41,807 nucleotides of DNA, taken from the NCBI GenBank assembly GCA_020053595.1, contig JAGVMV010000035.1:1-41807 (forward strand). The letters run 5' to 3'. The notes below the pieces were generated by a model. The model made no database searches. It was given only the letters and a program-made list of their open reading frames with translations, and was not told the origin of the DNA. A program made the translations under genes and the position numbers. This document shows, piece after piece, positions 8,564 to 17,163 of the stretch; within the stretch, counting starts at the first letter, position 1, and each line of letters begins with the position of its first letter. The DNA is from Thermoleophilia bacterium. GTDB taxonomy: Bacteria > Actinomycetota > Thermoleophilia > BMS3ABIN01.

Positions 8564-8651
8564 GGGCGGGAAGGAGTAGTATTCTCCCCGCCTTCGCTGA
8601 AATCGTCTTCGACAAACGCTACGGCGGGAAAAATACTACTCCTACCCGCCC
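8564..8651. repeat. 29-bp inverted repeat with a 30-base loop
   Basis: The gap between ecfT and truA is almost filled by two arms, 8564-8592 and 8623-8651. They are reverse complements at 26 of 29 positions (left arm begins GGGCGGGAAGGAGTAG; right arm ends CTACTCCTACCCGCCC). The loop is 8593-8622. No T-run follows, so it is not a plain terminator. It may be a small MITE or REP-like element. Confidence 0.85.
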
Positions 8652-8668
8652 AACACCAACAGGCCACC

Positions 8669-9499
8669 ATGAAAATCATCAGACTAGACATCGAATACGA
8701 AGGCACCGACTTCGCCGGCTGGGCCAAACAGCCCAATCTTCCCAGCATCGAGGCGTCGCTCGAGAATGTTCTCAGCCAGATCCTGCGGCAACCGGTAACT
8801 CTCTCCGTCGCCGGTCGCACTGACGCCGGAGTGCACGCGCGCGGCCAGGTCGCCAGCTTCCAGCTGGCCGGTGGCGCAGACATGGCGGGCCCTGCCGGAA
8901 ACACTGTCGGAGCAGGTGAAAAAGAAAACGGCGGCGAAAGCCATACCGGTATCGATCCGGGCAAGCTGCGACACGCCGCCAACCGGATGCTGCCGCCGGC
9001 GATCGTCATAACGAGGGTCAGCGAGCAGCCACCAGGTTTCGACGCCCGCCACAGCGCCGTGGCGAGAGCTTATTCTTACCAGGTGCTGAACCGGCCCTGG
9101 CCATCGCCTTTTCTTCACCGGCATGTTCATTATCACCCTCTCCGGCTTGACGACGAGCTGCTCGGGCAGGCAGCCAGCCTGATTTTCGGCCGGCACGATT
9201 TCACGGCATTCACTCCCACCGAGACCGAACATGCAAGCTTCGAACGCGAGATAACGCTCTCGGAATGGAGTCGTGACGGCAATCTGCTCGTCTATCGCAT
9301 AGCCGCCTCCGGTTTTCTGCGTAACATGGTGCGGGTGCTGGCCGGTACGATGCTGGAAATCGGCCGCGGTTATCGCCCCCTCAGCGAATTGCCAGACCTG
9401 CTGGCGGGTGCCGGGCGCCCGGCGGCCGGCAAGACGGCGCCGCCACAGGGCTTATGTCTGGAATCGGTCGAGTACGCGCCCGCCGATGAGAAGCCATGA
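8669..9499 (+). CDS. truA: tRNA pseudouridine(38-40) synthase TruA
   Basis: Makes pseudouridine at positions 38-40 of the tRNA anticodon arm. The 276-residue protein has the N-terminal LDIEYEGTDFAGWAKQPN and the catalytic block AGRTDAGVHARGQ with nucleophile D52. FLRNMVRVLAGTMLEIGRG lies in the C-terminal half. Between residues about 66 and 92 there is a low-complexity Gly/Ala/Glu insertion that is not part of the catalytic fold. rplM and rpsI, which often follow truA, are not here. Confidence 0.95.
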   Translation: MKIIRLDIEYEGTDFAGWAKQPNLPSIEASLENVLSQILRQPVTLSVAGRTDAGVHARGQVASFQLAGGADMAGPAGNTVGAGEKENGGESHTGIDPGKLRHAANRMLPPAIVITRVSEQPPGFDARHSAVARAYSYQVLNRPWPSPFLHRHVHYHPLRLDDELLGQAASLIFGRHDFTAFTPTETEHASFEREITLSEWSRDGNLLVYRIAASGFLRNMVRVLAGTMLEIGRGYRPLSELPDLLAGAGRPAAGKTAPPQGLCLESVEYAPADEKP

Positions 9500-9631
9500 T
9501 TATTTATCCTCGGCGGTAATAAAAAAACCGGATCGGGTAAAAGAAGCTCCATGGTTCATGCTTGCCGGTTACCGGGCCTTGTGTATATAAGAAATTTCCA
9601 ATGCGAGTTGACAGCCGGTCGCGGAGGTATT

Positions 9632-10741
9632 ATGAAGCTTTCGTCATGCGCTGCCATAACGGCGGCGGGAATTCGGTCACTGCCGGTCTGCCTGCTTTCG
9701 GTTATTTTGCCTGTCTTTCTACTACCGGGCGCTGGCTGCGGCGGCGACAAGTCATCTTCATCAGCGGTCAGCGGCAAGACCGGCGAGGTCGCCAGGACCG
9801 CCACGGACACCAGGATCCGCAGCATCGACGCCAACCAGTCCCTCTCGCTGAATCCGAATCAACCCGGCACGCCTGTACGTCTCGTTTTCATCCATCACTC
9901 CGTCGGTGAGGACTGGCTGGACGACAGCAAGGGCGGGCTGGCAAAGGCGCTCAAGGGCAACAACTACTTCGTCAGCGATACCAATTACGGCTGGGGTCCG
10001 CCGGACGCCGATGCCGGTTCGGAAAACATCGGCGACCATACCGACATCGGTTACTGGTACAGCTGGTTCGTCGGGCAGAACAGCCCGGTTTATCTGAGCG
10101 CACTTTATAACGAGAGCGGCCAGCATACCTCGGCTACCTACATGCGCCTGTCGGAGAACCCGGGCGGCGAAAACGAGATCGTCATGTTCAAGTCCTGTTT
10201 TCCCAACTCGAATCTGGCGGGAAACCCGGACGATCCTCCATCGCGGGGCCAGAACCTGTTGCGGGGACAAAGTGCCGGCGAAGTGGTGCACACGGTGCAA
10301 AACGCCAAGGGGATCTACAATGATCTGTTGGGTTATTTCGCCACGCGGCAGGACAAGCTTTTTGTCGTCGCGACAGCGCCGCCGCTAATCGAGTCGGAGA
10401 CCACGCCTGAGGCGGCGGCCAATGCGCGTGCCTTCAACCGCTGGCTGGTTAACGACTGGCTGGAGGATTATCCATATCAGAACGTGGCCGTTTTTGATTT
10501 CTACAATGTTCTTACCTCGAATGGCGGTAGCCCGGAGATCAGCGATTCAGGAAAGAGCAGCGGCAACCATCATCGTTATTCCCCGGAGCTGGATGCCATC
10601 GAGTATGTAACCGGCCAGGGAAGCAATTTCTCAGCTTACGGTTCCGGCGACAGCCATCCGACTGCCGCCGGCGGGCAGAAGGCGACCGATGAGTTCATCG
10701 AACTGCTGAATATCAGCTACCATGCATGGAAGGGCGAGTAG
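9632..10741 (+). CDS. predicted secreted lipoprotein with SGNH-hydrolase-like fold
   Basis: Not assigned to a characterised family. The start is taken as ATG 9632, which has GCGGAGG four bases upstream and an immediate signal sequence; the frame is open further upstream without a ribosome site. Residues 1-36 are a signal peptide ending PGAGC, a weak lipobox, followed by GGDKSSSS. The mature part has an early block RLVFIHHSVGEDW and a late block GDSHPTAAGGQ, placed like the nucleophile and Asp-x-x-His blocks of SGNH/GDSL hydrolases. A carbohydrate- or ester-cleaving surface enzyme is plausible but unproved. Its last 15 bases recur at 10758-10772. Confidence 0.7.
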   Translation: MKLSSCAAITAAGIRSLPVCLLSVILPVFLLPGAGCGGDKSSSSAVSGKTGEVARTATDTRIRSIDANQSLSLNPNQPGTPVRLVFIHHSVGEDWLDDSKGGLAKALKGNNYFVSDTNYGWGPPDADAGSENIGDHTDIGYWYSWFVGQNSPVYLSALYNESGQHTSATYMRLSENPGGENEIVMFKSCFPNSNLAGNPDDPPSRGQNLLRGQSAGEVVHTVQNAKGIYNDLLGYFATRQDKLFVVATAPPLIESETTPEAAANARAFNRWLVNDWLEDYPYQNVAVFDFYNVLTSNGGSPEISDSGKSSGNHHRYSPELDAIEYVTGQGSNFSAYGSGDSHPTAAGGQKATDEFIELLNISYHAWKGE

Positions 10742-10815
10742 CAGGAAGGCATTTGCCTGGAAGGGCGAGTAGTACACCGGCATCCACAGAAGACTGGATC
10801 CAGTACTGCGGGTGA

Positions 10816-11520
10816 CTAGAACCAGTACAGGGGGTATCTTCTGCCACGGGGGATGTTGTTCACCAGCAGGGCGACCAGCAGCAGAACGACGGCGCCAGCC
10901 CCCACAGGCAGTACCGGATAAAGGAATCCGAGGTCGTGGATCTGCTGGCCACCGATAACAGCGATTAGCGCGGTAGCTCCGCCAGGCGGATGAACAGTGT
11001 TCGTCGCCAGCATGGCAGCAATAGCCAGAGAGACCGCAAGCGCCGCCGCCAACCAGACCGTCCCACCCAGCATTTCCCAGGTGGCTACACCGACGACGGC
11101 GGACAGGACATGGCCGCCCAACAGGTTTCGGGGTTGGGCGAAGGGACTTTTCACGGCTCCGTATACAAGGACCGCCGAGGCCCCGAATGAACCAATGATG
11201 AGGGTCAGATCGCGGGGTTCGAAGAAGCGCGAGGAAAGCCAGGCGCAGAGGCCGATTCCCAGCAGCGCGCCCAGCGATGACCAGAGGATCTCTGTTATTC
11301 CTACACCAGGGGGAGCCTTGGCTTCGCTTTTTCCCGGCGGCAACATCAGCGCCCGCGCGGCCGGGCAGATGATCGACCCCGACAGTCTCTCGCTGGCCCG
11401 TTTGAGCGCGAGGCCGTAAATGAGTCTCAGGTCCTCGTCGGTTACATCCACATACGACTTCAGGTCCTTTTGCGCGCCCCGTATGTCTTCATCGGTGATT
11501 TCAAGTTCAGGTTTGTCCAT
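10816..11520 (-). CDS. HPP family integral membrane protein
   Basis: The 234-residue product has a soluble N-terminal region of about 70 residues (MDKPELEITDEDIRGAQKDL), then four to five hydrophobic helices. The family-defining NTVHPPGGATALIA contains the HPP motif. Some HPP proteins have been linked to nitrite transport in chloroplasts and cyanobacteria; the bacterial role is mostly unknown. AGGAAGGG lies upstream of the start. It follows the LppX-like lipoprotein gene by 46 bp on the same strand, so they may be cotranscribed. The acidic N-terminal extension is longer than in minimal HPP proteins. Confidence 0.85.
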   Translation of the reverse strand: MDKPELEITDEDIRGAQKDLKSYVDVTDEDLRLIYGLALKRASERLSGSIICPAARALMLPPGKSEAKAPPGVGITEILWSSLGALLGIGLCAWLSSRFFEPRDLTLIIGSFGASAVLVYGAVKSPFAQPRNLLGGHVLSAVVGVATWEMLGGTVWLAAALAVSLAIAAMLATNTVHPPGGATALIAVIGGQQIHDLGFLYPVLPVGAGAVVLLLVALLVNNIPRGRRYPLYWF

Positions 11521-11566
11521 AGCCCTTCCTGACTCCCCTTATACAGGTTTCTTGAAAGGTCTCAAC

Positions 11567-12415
11567 TCAGCAGGACTCGCAGGGTCTGGTGAGCTCCAGG
11601 TATTGTCGCCAGTCTGAAAAGACGAATTCCTGTTCCCGGGTCGAGCCGGACACTGGGTTGGAGACCTTGACCAGCATCTGATAGGGGACACGGTCGACGG
11701 ACCCGATCCAGAAGTCGACCGTTACCGCGGCGGACCGATTAAACTCCAGAGCCTGCAGGGCCGCCTGGTCCGTCGTTCGTTTCATAGCCTCGTCGACAAG
11801 CATTTTCGAGTCCACGTCAACCTGAACATGCCAGGTTTTTCGTCCATCACCGAGAGTCTCCTCGCCGAAATTGCGCGAGCTGCGGGCAAAATCGAGGTAG
11901 TTGGCGATGCTCTGCGGTTCGGGCGGCGGGGGCTCTGTATTGCCCTTCCGCCAGGCGCCCGCTGTAGCGCTGGAGCGGCTGTATATGTCGCCACCGATAG
12001 CTATTACTTCAACCGGTGCGGCATCGGCGGCGAGGTAATCGCGCTGTGTCATTCTCACCCCGTCGGGGAAGGCAAAGTCGCCCTCGGCCCGGACGCTTTC
12101 CGATTTTCCGCCGACGGTAGTCGATGAGGCCAGAGTGAAATGGACCGCTTCGTGTGATGGGCTCTTGGCCTTGACGGCTTCACTGGTGTCCTTGAGCAGT
12201 TCACTGGTCGACTCGGGAGAAGTGGAGTAGCTCTTCAAGGGCGGTGGCAGGTCGGGGCGCCAGATGGGTTGGGTCACGGTCTCCCGGTCATCGCCACAGC
12301 CGGTCAGAGCCATGGCCAGGGCGGTCATCACCAGGGCCAGGCAGAGAGCAGCCAGCGGCAGTCGCCAATTACTGAAGAGCGGGTTCGTCTTCCCGGTTGG
12401 TTTGGGTAAATTCAT
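11567..12415 (-). CDS. predicted lipoprotein, LppX/LprG-like fold
   Basis: The 282-residue product has a basic N-terminus, a hydrophobic segment (residues about 20-37) and a convincing lipobox ALTGC, so it should be anchored to the outer face of the membrane. The mature part (HFTLASSTTVGG..., DFAFPDGVRMTQRD, WHVQVDVDSKML, VDFWIGSVDRVPYQMLVKV) resembles the half-barrel LppX_LprAFG/LolA-like proteins that bind lipids or glycolipids in actinobacteria. The assignment rests on pattern, not on a search. It ends in CESC, two C-terminal cysteines. Confidence 0.6.
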   Translation of the reverse strand: MNLPKPTGKTNPLFSNWRLPLAALCLALVMTALAMALTGCGDDRETVTQPIWRPDLPPPLKSYSTSPESTSELLKDTSEAVKAKSPSHEAVHFTLASSTTVGGKSESVRAEGDFAFPDGVRMTQRDYLAADAAPVEVIAIGGDIYSRSSATAGAWRKGNTEPPPPEPQSIANYLDFARSSRNFGEETLGDGRKTWHVQVDVDSKMLVDEAMKRTTDQAALQALEFNRSAAVTVDFWIGSVDRVPYQMLVKVSNPVSGSTREQEFVFSDWRQYLELTRPCESC

Positions 12416-12445
12416 CCTGACAATAATATTACACGGTTGACGCGG

Positions 12446-12925
12446 TTATTTGCGCGCCGTGATGTAAGCGCTGGCTATGCAGCTTTCCAGGGCCTCGCCT
12501 TCTCCCAGGCTGTCAGCGATGATCCGGCCTATGGGATCACCTGTTTCCGCTCCCGTGCCGCACGACGATGCGGCAGTTTCGACCCCGATTTCGCTGAAGA
12601 CAGCTTTTTTGTCAGGCGATAGATTGATGACGCAATTGCTGATGATCACGTCCACGCTTTCATCCTCGACGGGCAGCGACTCGATCTCACCCGCCCTCAG
12701 GCCGGCGAGCGCGGCAGGGTTGCCACAGCTCAACGCCAGGTTGGCGCTGGCGGGAATCGCCTTAAGCTCTTCGTCGGAGTATCCCAGTGATCTGGCATAA
12801 TCATCCGGGTCCGGCCCTCCACAGCCGCAGCCGCAACCCGTCTGACCGGTCTCGCCGGCCATGGCAATCTGTCCGTAAGCCTGCTGTACCAGCTTGCGGA
12901 TTTCATCCGGCTGTAAATTTTTCAT
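12446..12925 (-). pseudogene. arsM: arsenite methyltransferase-like gene with two internal deletions
   Basis: The 159-residue product aligns with both ends and part of the centre of ArsM (arsenite S-adenosylmethionine methyltransferase, normally about 270 residues). It has a Cys/Gly-rich N-terminus (GCGCGCGG), LALSCGNPAALAGLRAGE, then directly IESLPVEDESVDVIISNCVI, NLSPDKKAVFSE, and an ArsM-like end ESCIASAYITARK. The SAM-binding block expected between RAGE and IESLP (VLDLGSGxG) is missing, as are about 100 residues after VFSE (RVLKPGGR onward). Both losses are in frame. Methyltransferase activity is unlikely. A natural remnant and an assembly collapse are both possible. It sits nine bases after arsR. 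Confidence 0.7.
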
Positions 12926-12934
12926 GACAGCCCC

Positions 12935-13279
12935 CTACTCTGAATCAATCGGGAAACGGGAAAGGTAATCATTGCAGCATTTCTGAAGCCATCTGCGGTT
13001 GACAGCATAATAAACTGACTGCCCTTCGCGGCGATTTTCCACCAGCCCGGCTTGTTTGAGAACTCCCAGGTGGTGCGACATGGTCGGCTGCGAGATGCCG
13101 AATCGTTCCACCAGGTCATTCACACGCGTCTCACCGGACTCCTCTAGAGCCAGCAATATTTTCTGGCGCGACTCGTCGGAGAGCGCCTTGAACACCGCCA
13201 CCAGGGCCTTGTAGTCACAACATTGCCGTGGCTGCAAGCCATCTGAGCTGATAATATCTGGTTTTTTTTCAATAGCCAT
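12935..13279 (-). CDS. arsR: ArsR-family metalloregulatory repressor
   Basis: Winged-helix repressor of arsenic-response genes. The start at 13279 has AGGTGA just upstream; the open frame extends further into the promoter, so the longer version is rejected. The 114-residue product has the helix-turn-helix ERFGISQPTMSHHLGVLKQAGLV and wing REGQSVYYAV. Possible As(III)/Sb(III) ligands are two vicinal pairs, C20-C21 near the N-terminus and C101-C102 near the C-terminus; the classic ELCVC motif of helix 3 is absent. It is the first gene of an operon with the damaged arsM. AT-rich DNA at 13300-13335 probably holds its promoter and operator. Confidence 0.88.
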   Translation of the reverse strand: MAIEKKPDIISSDGLQPRQCCDYKALVAVFKALSDESRQKILLALEESGETRVNDLVERFGISQPTMSHHLGVLKQAGLVENRREGQSVYYAVNRRWLQKCCNDYLSRFPIDSE

Positions 13280-13447
13280 CAGGTCACCTGAATTCCAGTA
13301 TAATGCACATATATACATTCGTCAATATAAGACACTCTGGCAACCACAAAGATGCCTGGAGCGGGAAAAGTCCACGTTAGATAATACAAAATTAGGATTA
13401 TGATAAGATATTCAAATAGTTGCTATTAATGATCGCAACCCGACGGG

Positions 13448-14368
13448 ATGTCCGTGGATCTAACCAAGCTAAGAACATTCTGCTCCATCGCCCGCAAGGG
13501 CAACTTTTCGGCCGTCGCCGAGGATTTATTCATGTCTCAGTCGGCGGTAAGTCAGCAGATCCAGGCTCTGGAGCGACGCTACGGCGTGGTGCTTTTCGAC
13601 CGCGGCAGCAAAGGCGCCACTCTGACTGATCCGGGCCGCATACTCTTCGAAAAGGCCCAGAAAATACTGGAGATCGAGGATGAGATCAACCACGAGTTCG
13701 ACGATCTGCGCGGCCTGAAGGGCGGTGAACTGCACGTTGGTGCAAGCACCACGGTGGGCAATTACCTGATGCCCTTTTATCTGGGTGAGTTCAAAAAGCG
13801 TTATCCCGATGTCAGGGTTTCGTTGATTGTGGAAAACACGCGCATTATCGAGGACCAGCTGCTGGCGGGTCTCTTTCCCCTGGCCGTGGTCGAGCACGAT
13901 GTCCAGAACCCCTCTCTGGTGCGCGATCCCATCGAGAAGGATGAGCTTATTCTGATCATCAGCCCCAGTCATCGCTGGGCTGAGCAGGGCCCGGTTTCCA
14001 AGGAGGAGCTGATGCAGGAGCCGTTCATTACCCGTGAGCTGGGCTCCGGAACCCGCGAGGTGATCGAGGAAGCTTTGGCCAGGCAGGGCATACCGAAGCT
14101 CAACGTAGTGATGGAGCTGGGCAATTCCTCGGCGATCAAGACCGCTGTCGCCGCCGGCCTGGGGGTTTCAATACTCTCCCGCCGTGCCGTGTACGCGCAG
14201 CTGGAAGGCCGTATTCTCAAGCAGGCCACCATCAAGGATGTTATCCTGAAGCGGGATTTTTATCTGATAACCGTAGCCGAACGCTATAACTCGCCGGCTT
14301 CGGTCAAGTTCCGCGAATTGCTCGTTACGGTCGACGGTTCCACGGGCCTCGTACCCGAACTCGCCTGA
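13448..14368 (+). CDS. LysR-family transcriptional regulator
   Basis: The 306-residue product has an N-terminal winged helix (LRTFCSIARKGNFSAVAEDLFMSQSAVSQQIQALERRYGV, spanning residues 8-47) and a type 2 periplasmic-binding-like effector domain (GELHVGASTTVGNYLMPF onward). The overall character is close to the CysB/CysL-type regulators, but the effector cannot be read from sequence. It is divergent from arsR and upstream of hppA on the same strand. A 13-base palindrome AATAG-TTG-CTATT lies just before its start near 13417. A LysR-like dyad also lies between this gene and hppA. Confidence 0.88.
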   Translation: MSVDLTKLRTFCSIARKGNFSAVAEDLFMSQSAVSQQIQALERRYGVVLFDRGSKGATLTDPGRILFEKAQKILEIEDEINHEFDDLRGLKGGELHVGASTTVGNYLMPFYLGEFKKRYPDVRVSLIVENTRIIEDQLLAGLFPLAVVEHDVQNPSLVRDPIEKDELILIISPSHRWAEQGPVSKEELMQEPFITRELGSGTREVIEEALARQGIPKLNVVMELGNSSAIKTAVAAGLGVSILSRRAVYAQLEGRILKQATIKDVILKRDFYLITVAERYNSPASVKFRELLVTVDGSTGLVPELA

Positions 14369-14671
14369 TTTTCCGAATTCCAGCCGGTTGAATTTGGTTG
14401 GCTCCTCCAATTGCTCCAGTTTCTCCCGGCGTCGCCTTCCCTTGCCTTCTCTTTCGCATATCACCATGGATTATGCAATACCTAAATCCTATTGGTATAT
14501 CTGATATGTCTTATCTGTAATCCGGAACCTTATTCCCCTTGGTGTCTTTATCTTTTCCCGTCAATCTGATATAAATTGCGCCGGTCTTAAAGTGTCTAGC
14601 GTTTCTCCTGATTGAGCCGAGGGGCGCGAATTCTAACCGGGGGTACTCCCGAGAGAAAGGAGTCGAGTTTA
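14369..14671 (+). promoter_or_regulatory. non-coding leader of hppA with LysR-type dyad and extended -10
   Basis: About 300 bases without a credible gene. An inverted repeat ATACC-N11-GGTAT lies at 14478-14498, the spacing of LysR T-N11-A sites. TGATATAAA at 14567-14575 fits an extended -10 promoter (TGn plus TATAAA). AAAGGAG at 14656-14662 is the ribosome site for the TTG start at 14672. Control of hppA by the upstream LysR protein is inference. Confidence 0.5.
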
Positions 14672-16765
14672 TTGCATAATTTTTTAATGGATAATGGGGT
14701 GTATTTTGCCATAGGGTGCGGTTTGGCCGCAGCCGTATATGGCATCGTGCTTGTCATGTGGGTGCTGAAGCTCCCAGCCGGAAACGAGAGGATGCAGGAG
14801 ATCGCCGCGGCCATACAGGAGGGCGCCAAGGCATATCTGAACCGGCAGACTCAATACGTTGCCATTGTTGCTGTTGTTCTGTTTGTCGTCCTGGGTCTGG
14901 CGATCAACCGGGGTACCGCGATCGCTTTTCTCATAGGTGCGGTTCTCTCCGCGTCGACGGGCTGGATCGGCATGATGGTCTCCGTGCGCGCCAACGTTCG
15001 TACGGCCGAGGCTGCGAGGAAGGGCCTTGGTCCGGCAATGAATGTTGCGTTCCGGGGTGGCTCGGTAACCGGATTGCTTGTCGTCGGGTTGGCCCTTCTG
15101 GGAGTGGCCGGTTTTTATGCGGTTGATCCGGGCAACGCTAACCACGTCAAGTATCTGATAGGGCTTGGTTTTGGAGGCAGTCTCATCAGCGTCTTCGGGC
15201 GCCTGGGCGGCGGCATCTACACCAAGGCCGCTGACGTCGGCGCCGATCTGGTAGGCAAGGTTGAAGCCGGCATCCCCGAGGATGACCCGCGCAACCCGGC
15301 GGTTATCGCCGATAACGTAGGCGACAACGTGGGTGACTGCGCCGGCATGGCTGCCGATCTTTTCGAGACGTACGCCGTGACAGCCGTGGCCGTCATGCTC
15401 CTCGGTTTGCTGAAATTCAAGGGCGCCGCCCAGGAACAGGCTCTGTTATTGCCTCTCGTTCTCGGCGGAGTATCCATCATCGCCTCCATCATTGGCACTT
15501 TCTTTGTCAGGGTGGGCAAGAGCCAGAACATCATGGGCGCTCTCTACAAAGGCCTGATCGCTGCCGGAGTACTTGCGCTTGGCGCCTTCTATTTCGTCAT
15601 TCCCGCGGTAACTAATGGCAAGGGTCTGAAAAATGTAGACGGTACGACATACACAGACATGAAGCTCTGGATCTGTGCCGCCGTCGGCCTCGTGGTCACC
15701 GGCGCGATCGTCGTCATCACCGAGTACTATACCGCGACGAAGTATGCGCCGGTCAAGCACATCGCCGAAGCCTCGCAGACGGGTTCCGCCACCAACATCA
15801 TCGCCGGTCTCGCGGTCAGCATGAAGTCCACCGCACTGCCGGTGCTTGTCATCGGTGCCGGTATCCTGGTGGCAAACTACGAAGCCGGTATTTACGGCAT
15901 CGCGATTGCCGTCATGGCACAGCTTTCCATGACCGGCATAATCGTGGCCATCGACGCATACGGACCCATCACCGACAACGCCGGCGGTATCGCCGAGATG
16001 GCCGAGATGCCGGAAGAGGTCCGGGCCGTCACCGATCCGCTCGACGCGGTCGGTAACACCACAAAGGCTGTCACCAAGGGTTATGCCATCGGCTCCGCCG
16101 GCCTGGCGGCCCTTGTCCTGTTCGCCTCATATACGCAGGATCTGAAAGATGGTCTGGAAAAAGCGGGTCAGCACGCGGCTGTTACTTTCGACCTCTCTCA
16201 GCCCGCCATCATCGTGGGCCTCTTTATCGGCGGTCTGCTGCCATTCATCTTCGCTTCTCTCTGCATGGAAGCCGTCGGTAGCGCGGGCGGTATGGTTGTG
16301 GAGGAAGTACGGCGCCAGTTCCGTGAAATTCCGGGCATCATGGAAGGAACAGGCAAGCCTGAGTACGGCCGTTGCGTGGATATCGTAACCAAGGCTGCGC
16401 TTCGCAAGATGATGTTGCCGGCGCTCATACCGATAAGCGCGCCGCTTATCGTGGGTCTGGTTCCGAAGTATCTTGGCAACGCGCAGCTAGGCTATGAGAT
16501 GCTCGGCGGAATGCTGGTGGGAAGTATCGTCACCGGTATCTTCCTGGCCATCTCCATGACCAGCGGTGGCGGTGCCTGGGATAACGCCAAGAAGCTCATC
16601 GAGGACGGCGTTTACGGCGGCAAGGGCTCTCCCGCCCACGCTGCCGCGGTAACGGGCGACACCGTCGGCGATCCATACAAGGACACCGCCGGCCCGGCCA
16701 TCAACCCGATGATCAAGGTCGTCAATATCGTGGCCCTGCTGATCATTCCGTTGATGGTCAAGTAG
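14672..16765 (+). CDS. hppA: membrane-bound proton-translocating pyrophosphatase, K+-independent type
   Basis: Hydrolyses pyrophosphate to pump ions across the membrane. TTG 14672 is chosen for the AAAGGAG ten bases upstream; ATG 14687 is the alternative. The 697-residue product has about 16 membrane helices and the substrate motifs [39 protein letters not shown] and, near the end, [19 protein letters not shown]. At the K+-dependence site it reads GNTTKA with K465. Lysine here is the mark of the K+-independent, H+-pumping subfamily, whereas K+-dependent enzymes have alanine. It should help energise the membrane and recycle biosynthetic PPi. A terminator follows at 16811. Confidence 0.96.
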   Translation: MHNFLMDNGVYFAIGCGLAAAVYGIVLVMWVLKLPAGNERMQEIAAAIQEGAKAYLNRQTQYVAIVAVVLFVVLGLAINRGTAIAFLIGAVLSASTGWIGMMVSVRANVRTAEAARKGLGPAMNVAFRGGSVTGLLVVGLALLGVAGFYAVDPGNANHVKYLIGLGFGGSLISVFGRLGGGIYTKAADVGADLVGKVEAGIPEDDPRNPAVIADNVGDNVGDCAGMAADLFETYAVTAVAVMLLGLLKFKGAAQEQALLLPLVLGGVSIIASIIGTFFVRVGKSQNIMGALYKGLIAAGVLALGAFYFVIPAVTNGKGLKNVDGTTYTDMKLWICAAVGLVVTGAIVVITEYYTATKYAPVKHIAEASQTGSATNIIAGLAVSMKSTALPVLVIGAGILVANYEAGIYGIAIAVMAQLSMTGIIVAIDAYGPITDNAGGIAEMAEMPEEVRAVTDPLDAVGNTTKAVTKGYAIGSAGLAALVLFASYTQDLKDGLEKAGQHAAVTFDLSQPAIIVGLFIGGLLPFIFASLCMEAVGSAGGMVVEEVRRQFREIPGIMEGTGKPEYGRCVDIVTKAALRKMMLPALIPISAPLIVGLVPKYLGNAQLGYEMLGGMLVGSIVTGIFLAISMTSGGGAWDNAKKLIEDGVYGGKGSPAHAAAVTGDTVGDPYKDTAGPAINPMIKVVNIVALLIIPLMVK

Positions 16766-16810
16766 AGCTGGTTGATCAATGGCGCCATCTGGCGTCTGTA
16801 CAGAAAATAA

Positions 16811-16837
16811 AAGGGGCGGGCCTTCGGCCCGCCCCTT
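16811..16837 (+). terminator. strong hairpin terminator after hppA
   Basis: Twelve-pair stem AAGGGGCGGGCC / GGCCCGCCCCTT with a TTC loop, 45 bp after the hppA stop. The T-run is better on the minus-strand side (CCCCTTTTATTTT), so it may act in both directions. Confidence 0.8.
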
Positions 16838-16874
16838 AAACATATTAAAATCCTAGAAAATCATAGAAAAACCA

Positions 16875-16970
16875 TGGGGTCAGGTCTTGAATTGTGAATT
16901 CAGGTAGAATTGGCCGGAGGCAATCGCGGGAGAGTTTACAATTCAAGACCTGACCCCAAAACCTGACCCC
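16875..16970. repeat. REP/MITE-like inverted repeat with GGTCAGGTCTTGAATTGT arms
   Basis: The arms at 16875-16898 and 16935-16958 are reverse complements at 23 of 24 positions. Each contains GGGGTCAGGTCTTGAATTGT or its complement, separated by 36 bases. A third partial copy (ACCTGACCCC) follows at 16961-16970. From memory, this sequence is the kind of dispersed terminus seen with REP-associated (TnpA_REP/RAYT) elements in many bacteria; no transposase is present here, so it would be non-autonomous. Confidence 0.8.
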
Positions 16971-16986
16971 AAAAAGCTCATGAAGC

Positions 16987-17163
16987 ATGATTGAAAACAC
17001 GAAAAAAATCCTCAATCTTTTTATCCTCATCACAGGTCTCGCCATCCTCGCGCGCTCGATCATGGTCACCGGTACCCTTTCCCCGACGGCGGGGGTAGTC
17101 GCCGGCCTTGCGTTCACGGCATACGGCGCTGTCCGTCTCTATTACTCCTGGGGCAAGTCCTAA
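16987..17163 (+). CDS. small two-helix membrane protein upstream of the permease
   Basis: A 58-residue product: a short basic N-terminus (MIENTKKI), a hydrophobic helix (residues 8-27), a turn with RSIMVTGTLSPTAG, a second helix (35-50) and a tail RLYYSWGKS. I recognise no family. Its stop codon abuts the ATG of the APC permease, so the two are almost certainly cotranslated, which supports it being real despite a weak ribosome site. It may be a small accessory subunit of the transporter. The preceding inverted repeat ends only 17 bp upstream. Confidence 0.65.
   Translation: MIENTKKILNLFILITGLAILARSIMVTGTLSPTAGVVAGLAFTAYGAVRLYYSWGKS

Noticed and set aside
9551-9631. Upstream extension of the SGNH-like lipoprotein
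   Set aside because: It would bury the signal peptide; ATG 9632 has GCGGAGG and gives a normal signal sequence.
13300-13335. ArsR operator dyad
   Set aside because: The stretch is AT-rich with TATA repeats, but no convincing dyad of ArsR type could be aligned.
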